In this document: piece by piece, positions 1 to 10,500 of the stretch
Numbering within the stretch: position 1 is the stretch's first letter
Layout of the letters: every line of letters begins with the position of its first letter
From: Phoronis ovalis
Lineage: Eukaryota > Phoronida > Phoronidae
Assembly: GCA_028565635.1 (NCBI GenBank)
Contig: JAOXYB010046948.1
Span: 1 to 12,207 of the forward strand
Reading direction: 5' to 3'
DNA length: 12,207 bases
The notes under the pieces: model-generated
The model's input: the letters and a program-made list of their open reading frames with translations, nothing else
The model's database searches: none
Told to the model about the DNA's origin: nothing
Translations under genes and position numbers: made by a program

Positions 1-338
1 TAATCTCTGTGTGAGGCGCTTCAAAGTCTTGAACTCGTTGAAGACTTCGGGGTTGCCTGATCGTTTGAAGCGCTTATATAGTCTGTCTCTGCGGTTGATC
101 ATGGACTTGAGCCTATGGCTATGGTCAATCCATGGATTACTAAGTTTGGTTCGAGTTTGGACTGTGGGAATACAATTGCAGAGAGTGAGGTTGTAATATT
201 ACACGATAGTCGTCTGCAGGCTTCACTAAGTTCAGCCCAGTTGGCTCTTTTAAAGGCATAGACAGAACGACTTGGCAATCGTTTTTTAGGTACAAATGTC
301 AAATTATCAAATAGTTGTAGTTCAGACCCGGTATGGTC
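1..338 (-). pseudogene. Frameshifted LINE (non-LTR retrotransposon) ORF2 remnant, endonuclease-RT linker region
   Basis: Read on the minus strand, this is a decayed piece of a LINE polyprotein. From about 338 down to 180 one frame reads DNLTFVPKKRLPSRSVYAF, then KRANWAELSEACRRL. From about 190 down to 1 a second frame reads TVQTRTKLSNPWID, then MINRRDRLYKRFKRSGNPEV and an NEFKTLKRLTQR-type segment. The order (an F/Y-x-K-R-A-N-W block, then P-W-I-D, then a basic R-R-D-R-L-Y-K stretch followed by S-G-N-P) is what lies between the endonuclease and reverse transcriptase domains of LINE ORF2 proteins. The frame change between about 150 and 190, and an in-frame stop at 339-341, show that the copy is dead. 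The linker between the KRANW and PWID blocks also looks shorter than usual. The fragment runs off the left edge, where the reverse transcriptase domain would follow. It is antisense to the roquin gene. The exact clade is not determined. Confidence 0.7.
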
Positions 339-1121
339 TCAATCCTGATCAACTAAACACAAAACTTGACAGTGAAAATTTAGAGCGCAATAACTGAACT
401 AGGAAACAAATGTACTGGGCAAAATTACGCTGAATAAAATAAATGCTACTTACTTTTTTGCAAAGGCAAAGAGAAATCTCCAGGTTTTTTCATAAATTCC
501 GCCATTGCTCTAATTTAGGTCAAATGAAGCAAATTATCATTTGGTACGCATAGCGTTGTAACGACAAAAATAAACATTCATTATTCAAATTATTTATGTT
601 TTAAACACTTTTCTTGTCGTACTCATGTTGATCGCGGTCTCCTTGATCGCTTATTCCACACACGTTTTAAATGACGACGATCACTGACATAAAATTATTC
701 AAAAATCACATTTGCTTCCACCAGGTAGCGTTTCCACAATAATTTGCTGCCGCCATTAGCAAAGCTGGTTTAAACCACATTTATGATCCTGCCTTAACTG
801 GATTCATGTTTCTTACAATAGAAACTAGCCGGTTTTAAGCGCTATCAGTGAAGTCTAGAAAGAGTCAAGATGACATAATTTTTAGAAAACTATTATGGCA
901 CATTCGGTAACTTCATTTTTGTAGAAGTTATTCAGTTTGTTGAGCCACTATTTTTCATCGATAAGATGGTTGTTAAATATTTTACTGGTGAGCATTTAAA
1001 TTTTCTTTTTCTGCTGACATCATCATCTGATTAAACCTTAAAACTTAAAGGACAACATCATTTGTGCAGTGTTGAAGTAACATTTGTTCTTAATTATTAT
1101 AATTTGCATTTTATTTTACAG
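339..1121 (+). other. Upstream region of the roquin gene: probable promoter, upstream UTR exon and first intron
   Basis: No long ORF and no RNA gene is visible here. It separates the LINE remnant from the first certain gene exon and should hold the transcription start unless that lies further upstream. Two GC-rich words stand out in the AT-rich background, CCGCCAT at 499-505 and GCCGCCATTA at 749-758. Both resemble the reverse complement of the YY1 site found in many TATA-less promoters. No TATA box or CpG island is convincing. A donor-like site at 988 and a strong acceptor at 1121 suggest that a short intron ends the region. Confidence 0.35.
961..987 (+). other. Candidate 3' end of a non-coding upstream exon
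   Basis: ACTG followed by GTGAGC at 988-993 is a good donor. It could splice to the acceptor at 1120-1121, removing a 134-bp intron. The 5' boundary of this exon is not visible, so the start given is only a marker. The ATG at 965-967 would lie inside it, and a real transcript would tell whether it matters. The support is the splice consensus alone. Confidence 0.25.
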
Positions 1122-1174
1122 GTTAAATCAGTGTCGTTTGATTAAACTAAAACAATCAGGTTTGAAGAATAAAC
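1122..1174 (+). other. RC3H1: 5' UTR part of the first coding exon of roquin
   Basis: The acceptor TTTTATTTTACAG ends at 1121, so this exon most likely begins at 1122 and the gene has at least one more upstream non-coding exon. An in-frame TGA at 1163-1165 closes the reading frame just before the ATG at 1175. The start context AAAC-ATG has the favourable A at -3. Confidence 0.65.
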
Positions 1175-1520
1175 ATGCCTTATCAAGCTCCACAGTGGAC
1201 TGATTTTCTATTATGTCCAGTGTGTAGGAAAGTTTTTAATGGAATTCAGACTTTACCCATCAGTTTGGTTTGTGGACACACAATATGTAGACCATGCATG
1301 GCAAAACTACATCAAAAGAAATGTCCGTTTGACCAGAATCAAGTAGCTAAGTCAATAGACGAGTTACCTGCCAATTTTGCCTTGTTACACCTGTTAAATG
1401 ACAATCGTTATGAGGGTGAGGCCTTGGTGGAAAACTCTTTAGGTGAAAATATGATATACTACAAGCAAGCAGAAGAATTAATTTGCCAATTGGTTAATTA
1501 TCTATCACCTTTAGCTAATG
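1175..1520 (+). CDS. RC3H1: Roquin exon 1: RING finger and start of the HEPN region (residues 1-115)
   Basis: The protein begins [17 protein letters not shown], as vertebrate roquins do. The RING ligands fall at C14, C17, C33, H35, C38, C41, C50 and D53, the unusual roquin pattern in which the last ligand is Asp within CPFDQ. RING domains bind E2 ubiquitin-conjugating enzymes. After it comes a leucine-rich [12 protein letters not shown] segment, then the beginning of the helical domain that packs against ROQ. The ATG is fixed by the upstream in-frame TGA and by homology. The exon ends AATG before GTAAGT (donor 1521) in phase 1. Confidence 0.96.
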
Positions 1521-4500
1521 GTAAGTTTATTTTGATAAGCATGTAGGCCTATATAAAATTAGACTATTTATAGTCATTGAAGCAATAATGCAATAACTGC
1601 TATTTTTGATTACTGCCATTAAATTTTGAATTAATTTGACTCTTTATACTCACACAAGTACCTCTGTTTTGCAGATTTGAAGATGAATAAACCCAATACC
1701 CCTGTGAATAGCAGTAGTATTGGAGGTCTTAGTCGACCAATGTTACGTAAACTTGTTGCATTAGTAAGCTGTCAGCTGATAGAGGAGGAAGGGCGTGGCC
1801 GTGCTATGAGAAGTATAAGATCATTAGGAGAACGCACAGTGATTGAACTGATACTACAGCACCAAAACCCACAGCAGTTGTCAGCTAATCTATGGTCTGC
1901 TGTCAGAAATAGAGGCTGTCAGTTTCTCGGACCTGCCATGCAGGAAGAAGTCTTGAGATTAGTATTACTAGCTCTTGAAGATGGATCTGCACTCTCACGT
2001 AAAGTTCTAGTGTTGTTTGTTGTGCAGAAGTTGGAAGGACGCTATCCACAAGCTTCTAAAACGGCCATTGGGCATGTGGTGCAGTTACTGTATAGAGCTT
2101 CTTGTTTTAAGGTAGGAATATTACCATAACCAAATCTTTTGTAATTAAAACATACTGTTAATGTTGCATGTATACATTACCAGGAGTGAATCTGATATTT
2201 TAAGGAGACAGACTGCCTAAGATAGTATCACCTCTAGTACACATTAGAGATAGATAAATATTTTTTAATTACATGATGCTAAAAAAAAAGTAACAATAAC
2301 ATTAATTATACAAAACGATTTTAAACACCCAGCCACAAATGGTTACAATTCACCATATTGTGAAGCATGCGCAGTTCCACATCATGTTTTGTTAGTATCT
2401 AACAGGTATCTGGCGTATAAAGTATATAAAATATTCATAAGGGTAAGGGTTCCTAGTGCTTCTTCATTATTACACCCTGGCGATTTTTTTTTGCCCATAA
2501 CTTAAACAATCTCATTGTTTTAAATCAGAAGATAAATAGAGACCAAAATACAGGACAAGTTTGATTTTGATCAATTCCACAATAGTCAGCTGGTGGCCAA
2601 TTTTATTCCCAAGATAAGCTATGAGATGGGTAGCTTTTGTTTTTATTTCAACCCAAAATTGGGAATTCTACAAACATTTTTTGGTGAAAGGTACATATTT
2701 TAATATATATTAAACTTTTTCTTGCTTTTGCTTAGATGGCTCCAATGAAAATTTATGCTCCACATTAGGATAATTATTTTTCAATACAGGTATCTAAACG
2801 AGAAGACGAATCATCATTAATGCAGCTCAAAGATGAGTTTAGAAACTACGATGCTCTAAGACGTGAACATGATTCTCAGATTGTACAAATAGCTACAGAG
2901 GCGGGTCTAAGGATTGCCCCTGATCAGTGGTCATCATTGTTGTATGGAGACTCGGCACATAAATCACACATGCAGTCAACTATTGATAAGGTAATGGTAC
3001 ACTTGTTCAGGGCAAAGACATTTAGCCTTAGTACACCATATGTGAATTATAATTGTTTATGTACACATATTTCAGGGTTCCATAAAAATATTGTTGGCCT
3101 TGAAGTTGTGTGAAATGCTGAAGAAATAGACTGAACATTTATTTCACTGCTCTTTGATCATTGTTTACATATTCCAGGACAATGATACATGTAATTTTGT
3201 TAAATAATTCAACCGTACTGTGTACATTTTATAGATAGATATCCTGTATAGTCACATGGCTTTGGTATAGATTACTGCAATACAAATCAGGGTAGCTCAA
3301 GGGTTTTCGTATATTTGAATAAAATTTTCTTGAAAAGTCTGTATTATTCCAAAGTCTCAAGATGTGACTACTGTATCCTACTAAAAACCTTCCATTTGCA
3401 GTTGCAGACCATTGAATCTTTTAGTCAAAGTATCAGTGAACTTATGATAGCTCTTCAGCGCACCAGTGATCCTGCACAGTTAACACGTCTTCAAGAATAT
3501 TTAGAAGACTTGGCTAAGATTGAATCTAATCCTGATGTTCCACCGCCATCTTGGGACAGTCTTGTGAATTCTCTGCACTCAGTCAAGATAGTTGTTGATG
3601 GCCTTGTAGACTTTGTGACCAATCATAGCCAGCAGAAAGTAGAATCACCTGGTGTTCATAATGCTAAGTACAAGACAAGCATGTGTCGTGACTTGACTCA
3701 GGGCAGCTGCCTGCGGGGTGCCAACTGCACTTTTGCTCACTGTGAGGAAGAATTGGAAAAGTAAGTAGAGTTGTGTTCATTCTAGGAAGAACAGTATATT
3801 ACAGGATGACAATAAAAAATTGACCATGTTTGGACGATTGTCCACTTATTGAAAGATCTGAGTAACTTTAAGGGCTGGCCGCTTTTGGAACTTTTTACAA
3901 ATTTTATAAAACATTACCTATGCATATAAGAATACATTCCTTTAACATTAATAAGGAAAGTAAAATCTTTAAACCTAATGGACACGGTAATTTATTTCGC
4001 AAGTTTCAGCTGAGTGATTTGAGAAACGTGATTTGGAAATGTGGACTACCATTTATAGGAATAAACAAAGGTTAAGCCTAGACACACTATTTTCTGCACT
4101 GTTACTTATGACAATGCAAGTAGCAGTTCCCCTTAATATTTCACGGATTCATGTTTATAGCTTGTGAAAATAGTAAATTAACTTGTATCTATTGCAGAAT
4201 ATACTCAATCATGCTTTATAAACCATTTAATTTGTGTTTTGAATTACCATATGCCAACAATGACTAATATTGCCACACTTTTGGTACAAATTCTGCATCA
4301 CACCATGATGCAACTTTTTAGATATTTCTGGGTACTTACACTTCAACTGAAAAAGCTTATAATTATAAGTGAAAAGAAATAATTATATTAATAAGTAACC
4401 TCAAATCAAAATGTTGTTATTGTGGACGTTTGCCTCACACTAAAGACAAAAGTATTTTGGGAATAGTGAATAAATATGTAGTTTTGAAAGAACCTTCCTC

Positions 4501-7500
4501 CAGTTCACTTCTTCTGATTTATGTAGGTACAGGTTACGAAGCAAAAAGTACACTATGCCTAGACAACAGGTGGTAAACTCAGCTCAACTGTCACCAAAAG
4601 AGCAAACTGAGCTTGTGGCTGTTACCAGGGCAACACAAACAAGATTTATGGAATGTGACATGGCAACTGTAGTAGCTTCTAATGCAAGGTATAAAACTGA
4701 TGCTTTTATGAGAGTTTATTATACAGGAATGGTATTGCTGTAGGGGCTTGCAGAATAACCTTGATCTGAGTAATTGTCAACTAATGATTATGTGTTACAA
4801 TTTCAAATATATTGATTTCTTATCTATGTCTGAATTGTATGACAACAAAGCAGCTTACTGTCATTTCAGCTCTATGAGTCAGGTACCTGATGGTACTACT
4901 TCAAAGCCAACAAGGATTTCTCATTCCATAGCCAATGTTCAACCGCATATAATACCGTGTGATGCATCTGACAGGCAATATCTTGCAAGAGGTTAGTTAC
5001 AACTGGGAAATATTTAGGTACCTAGGCAATTTAATTGCTACTTGAATTTCCTGGTAGAAATTTAAACTAAGTGTACATTGATCTATTTTTGTACTGAAAT
5101 AAATATTGCAAGCAAGAAGTGGAAATCAAAAACTTGTTCTAAGTTTTGAAATACGATAAAAAAATAAATATGTTTTGATTTAAAAACTGCATGAAGAAAG
5201 CTATATCACTAAAAAAATATAATGAGTACATGCAATACTAATGTACATGTTCTTCATTTAGGTGACTACAGCCCTCATGCAGCATGTGCTCAGTTTGGTA
5301 CACATCAGCGGAACTTATCTGACAGATATAATTATGATTCATCTCAACTACAACAGCAGCAACAGCAACATGTGTATCAACCCCAAGGAGCATACTACCC
5401 TGTACTGCAGGATACAAGAACTTTGAAAGTATGCTATGATCAAAGTATCTCATGTAGTTCCCTGCTAAATGTCAATAAAGTTTTACCCATTTACATTATT
5501 CCAGTAAAACTTGTACAACTTTTCTTCATGATTATGGTTCACCAAAATTACACACTTCGCTAATTTGAAGCACTAGCTGTACTTAAAATCAGTGGATTAG
5601 AATTCATTGTAGTGCAACTTATTTCAGTTTATTTTAAGCAATGGGTTGTTGGTAACATGTTATAAGTAAATTTTCTCCATTTAGTATAGTTACCAATGTC
5701 ATGATACCCAATTGTCTTGCAGCAATATAATGCCAATGAAAGTCTCCAAGGTTTACAACAACGTCGTAGCGTGTTGTTAGCAAAACTTCACAAGAATGGC
5801 AGTGTTCGTCTGGGTGACACTCTGCAGCCAAACAACCCACATCATTATGTTATTCAAGCAGCAACAACAAGTAATGATACTGCAGTGCGGTTTTTTAAGA
5901 CATCCCCCATGAAGATACAAGAGTTACCTCTTGATAGTAACCAAGCAGTGAAATCATCATCTTACACAGCGATTAGTACATCAGTCTCAACATCCTGGAC
6001 AGCTGCTAGGCAGTATGTAAGTAACTAGTTTCGACACATGTATTGTGATGCTGTAAGTGATTTTTATGCCCATTACACATAAAGCATTGTTGTTGCTGTT
6101 GTATGTAACACTTTCTTTGTCTCAAGAAAACAGCTTCAGTTTTTGTCCGATCAGCTTCATAAGTACAGATCAGATTTTATATTGACCCGGATTACTTCTA
6201 AGCGATGTTGCTTTTAGATTGACGTTCTAACCACTCTGGAGGCAAACCATCTTGTCTAGACAGTTTATGGTACATTTTTTAGGGTTGTTGAATACCCCCA
6301 AATATCCAATAACTTGACAATTAACATGTATGTCACACTAGTCCGTGATGTATTGATAATACACTTTATTTTCAATTCACATTGTTATCATTATTCCGCT
6401 AAATTTTTACTTACTTAGAGTATCATTCAAATTTTTTACGGTATTTTAAAAATTAAATGTTTCACAAAATGGCATGAAATTGGTGTTAGCTTGTCGTCAA
6501 CACCCCACGATACTATTCAGGAGTTCGTACAACTAACTGAACTATATAACTTGCCCACCTATGGGCACTTCTTTGAATTAACCTACTTCCCATGAAGGAT
6601 TGTCCAATGCTATAAGACATTAATGAGACATTTCCTAAAGCTTGAAAGCACATGAAAAACTTTATTTATAGGCCACTGGCCTATAACAGATCCTGTTTTG
6701 TATTTAAGTAGGCGTAAATTTACTGCACAAGACATTTGCAGTATCAGTTTCCATCATATCCCTTGAATCACATCACATTGTGACTTGTATTTTGAAGTAG
6801 TTCCCATAAGTATTACATAAGTAAAGCAAAGCACCAGATACAATAAATGTCAAGGATTTGCTTCTGACCCACACTTCAAGGTCATTCTAAAATCCCATCT
6901 AGTCTAATAGACTCACCCACCTATGGTCTTCATGAATCTACCTCGAATCGTCCAGTTTTTGGAAAGTAGCACAAACATGGCCGCCATTTGGATCAAAATT
7001 ATACCTGTATTTACCCTGTACCGAATATATAGCTGATCAGATAAAAACTGAAGCTGTTATTGCAACGTACCATCTTGAGATGTAGCTTAGACAACAAAGC
7101 GTTGGCTTGACAATTTGAAAATAGATACATGTGGGCAGGTGTTACAAAATAGCCTTGAAGCAAGTGTAATAATTTTTCAGGGTATCATTGGTGACTTTTT
7201 AAGTAGAATTACAGTTCAGTAAATATTAAATATTTCTGTTGCAGAACCTTGCTACAGTTCCACGAGGAAGCAGTGGATTAACTCAAACTACAAATCGATA
7301 CAGAAGTACAAGTGCTGGCAGACATACTAGTAATAGGTAGGAAATTGTCTGGTATAAGTATTTAATCGTGTGATATTTATTAATTTCCAACTTAATCAAA
7401 GTACTAACTCTCAAAGCATTTCATTTGTCTTTGCTTTTTGGACAATATTAAGAATAATTTAAAAGTAGTATAAGTAAAATAAATCAGAATTTGCATACCA

Positions 7501-10500
7501 CAGAATAAATTATAGATACATTCTTTGACAGATCATATATGTCATAACCACTTCCAGAACACGTTTTTTATATTATTATTATTTTCAACTAATCAATTTA
7601 TTACAGAGGTGAATTAGATGATTGTTTTATTCCATTTGATCCACCCATTGTATCCAAGTTTGGTCCCATTGCCAGAAGTTCTGGCAAAACTGATGCAAGA
7701 ATGAAATTAACAGAACCAGTTCAGTCCATGTCTCACCAGGTAAAATAACAGCAAGCATAGTTAAGAAGCATGTTAAAATGGATAAATTTGAATTTATTGA
7801 TGTTATTGTAGGCCATGGTGATGCTGTGGTGTACTTAACATATAACAATATGTTGTAGATAGAAAAGTCCAACTACAGTGCAAATTTATTAATCTGAGAA
7901 TTATTGAATTTTCAATATAATGTCGTAAATAACATTTCATGCATATTGTTTCAGGGGGAAGAAACCACTCCAGTAGATGCCATTACATCAACAAGTAGAC
8001 CATATCCTAGTCCAAGTCCTGTACCAAGTATGTTTGCTTGCATACCTGGGAGACCTAATGAGATCATGTATGATCCCAATACTGGAGAAACAATCCCAGG
8101 ACATAGGATTGCTCATGTTGTACCTGTTGCTCAAGTACCTCCAAATATGGTTCACAGCTCAACAATTACCTCAAGGTACAGACATTTTCTTCTTCAAACT
8201 TTTTTTTGGATGGGCTTACTTCTTTTGTGCAGCTAAAAATTATTCCACGGACTGCGTAGCACTAACATTCAACTTATAGCCCATGAAACAGGCCAGTTAA
8301 AGAAGATTTTTTATTCAAGTTTACAAAATATAAAGAATCGTAAAACTATGTTTTCTTCTTAACTTAAATTAAAGCCAAGAGGCATTCACACTTGTTAACT
8401 TTAATAGTAGAATGTTAGCGAAATCCATGATACAAAATGATGTTAACACCTCGGATCCATTTTCAAAATTATTTACCGGCAACAGTACCATTGTAGTTTT
8501 GGCCTGGAATGCAGTTTTCCTTATTTTGTAGTCCAAATCATGCCAACAGTTCTCAGCTTGGTAGCATTGCAGAGCGAGAGCAGGTGAAGCTAGAACTTGG
8601 TCAAGTCAACCAGAAAATTGAAAAATTGGAGGAAGATGTTGAAATAGCACGTGAACTACAGTTGATTGAACTTGGAATCTGGCAGACAGAACAGGAACTT
8701 TTGCAGGTATTTAGAAATATACATGATTAACCACTGAGTTCTGTATTTAGCCTGTACTGGAATCGGACATAGCAAACTTTATATTTAGTGGCAGCAAATC
8801 AATACAAAATGCCCATAAGCTGCTATTACTTGGAAGACATGCTATTTCAAATTTCACATCCCTCTGATTTATCACCCTGCAGAAAATCTGTACTCAATCC
8901 TTAATCTGTTTATTCTTATCCTAAAAGCAACTTAAAGCTTCTTACGGGATCAAGTTCAAATGCTACAGATTACTTGTTTCATTTTATAGCATGCTGCTGA
9001 TCAACATCGTGACAGATTCCCAGATCTGAGTTTGGTGAATGAAGGACACGACTATACCCCAGGTATTCGTTTCTGCCTTTTAATAATTATGCAGCTAAAA
9101 CCTTATGCACCAGAATGCAAATTGTGTATGCTGAAACACTTTTTTTTAAACATGCAGGTTCTATGCTAGACTGACATCAGTCGTTAGAAACATTGATTGG
9201 AAGTTTTTTGATAAATGCATCATAGTACTAAAATACATAAAACATTGCTAGAAGAAACTGGTAACCTCTCTGCAATTTTGCCTAGCTGTTTATAATGCTT
9301 AAAGTTGAATACACTATCATATGTTTATGTGGTCTACTGTATGTAAAGCTAGGAGTGCCATATATTTTTCTCCTTTAAATTCAAAGCTAAGACTGCCAGA
9401 TTATTTTGTCCTTTGCATTAAATTTTTAGACAAATCTTTTAAATGACTTTTTAGGAAAATTATTAGAAAAAAAATTACACATTATCTTACTACAGAACCG
9501 ACTAACATTAGTCTAGTTCTATGCATGTTAGTATCCAAAAGTAACAACAGTGTAATATGAAAAACTGCAGAATGTTGATTGAAAACTAATAATCTAGTAT
9601 TTATATTATAAGAGAATACTATTGAAGGGGGTTTACAATGTAGGTAAATACAGTTTTACCATGTTTCTCATATGTAACTAAAAGTAAGTTATGCCAGTCA
9701 CCACTAGGTGACTACTAGCTGGAGAATCCTGTACATTGCAGCTTAAACACAATCACAAGTCATACCCTAGGAACACAAAAATTATGTCAAAATTATGGGA
9801 TTAAAGAGATTCTGACAATTCCCTTTACTGGTAGTTTCTTTCGTAGTTAAGCATGCCAGGTATCTGTTGTAAAGTTGAGAAAACATGCTGCATAGTTTAT
9901 TTTCTTCACATTAGAAGTTATCTTGACTGTATACTTTATTATCATAATAAAATACTGCTGGTTTTAGTCAGTGGTGCATGGTGGCCTAACTAAATCTGTT
10001 TCGACGTTTTTCCATCTCATCAGCCTGGAAATAGACCTTCGAGTATTCAGGAGTAGTAAAAGAATTTCCGAGGGCCATCGTGCTGGTACGCCTTTAGAAT
10101 TCCTGGGAGCCAAAGAATATTTGGCCTCTTGAGAGGCCTTAATTGCGACTCGCCTCTTATTCCTGAGGACCAAAAATGATTCACCTCTTATTCTTGAGAT
10201 GGCCAAAAAATGGCTCCCTTATTATTATTATTGGAGAGAGGACCAATGAGCCTAGACTCACCTCTATGATCTTCTACGGGGACCACATAAATTGGCTCAC
10301 CCTGATCTCATTGAAAGAAAACTTGAAAGATGCAAAATTTTTGTTGAAATGTTCTTAGACAGCGGTGTACTAAAGACACTTCTGTTTGCTGAGGAATCTG
10401 TTGATAAGAATGACCAAACACACCCCTGTAAATGTATTTACCTATGGTGCAACCTCCTTTCTATACTAGAATAATTATCTGTGAGCAGAATCTACCTCGA

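Larger units (their letters stand above)
6129..7058. mobile_element. MITE-like or degenerate DNA-transposon element with terminal inverted repeats in intron 8
   Basis: The 28 bases at 6129-6156 (AACAGCTTCAGTTTTTGT, then CCGATCAGCT) recur inverted at 7031-7058 with only two mismatches. Similarity continues a little further inward with gaps, as CTGTAC appears near both ends. The enclosed ~930 bp has no long ORF, so this would be a non-autonomous element. A near-identical end also lies at 10803-10820. No clear target-site duplication is visible beside the repeats, so the true boundaries may lie slightly outside. It fills most of intron 8 and explains that intron's length. Confidence 0.5.

Noticed and set aside
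11-196. + strand ORF at the left edge
   Set aside because: It is the opposite-strand shadow of the LINE remnant.
4555-4743. An independent small protein starting at ATG 4555
   Set aside because: The preceding bases back to 4527 continue the roquin protein in frame, so the ATG is an internal methionine of exon 5.
5238-5453. Minus-strand ORF opposite exon 7
   Set aside because: It is the antisense shadow of the Gln/Tyr-rich exon and carries no recognisable domain.
5634-5840. Minus-strand ORF opposite the start of exon 8
   Set aside because: It spans the intron 7 acceptor and a well-supported roquin exon on the other strand; no known motif.
7627-7872. Minus-strand ORF with hydrophobic stretches
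   Set aside because: It overlaps exon 10, which carries the conserved IPF motif on the + strand; the hydrophobic residues come from the antisense of AT-rich DNA.
9964-10206. 80-codon minus-strand ORF across the hammerhead-like core
   Set aside because: The frame is open through a repeat array and a structured RNA motif; low-complexity Leu and Arg runs and no known domain suggest chance.
10176-10474. Two overlapping + strand ORFs in intron 13 (about 60 codons each)
   Set aside because: They resemble no protein I know. The first overlaps the degenerate tandem repeat, and both are short for AT-rich intron DNA.
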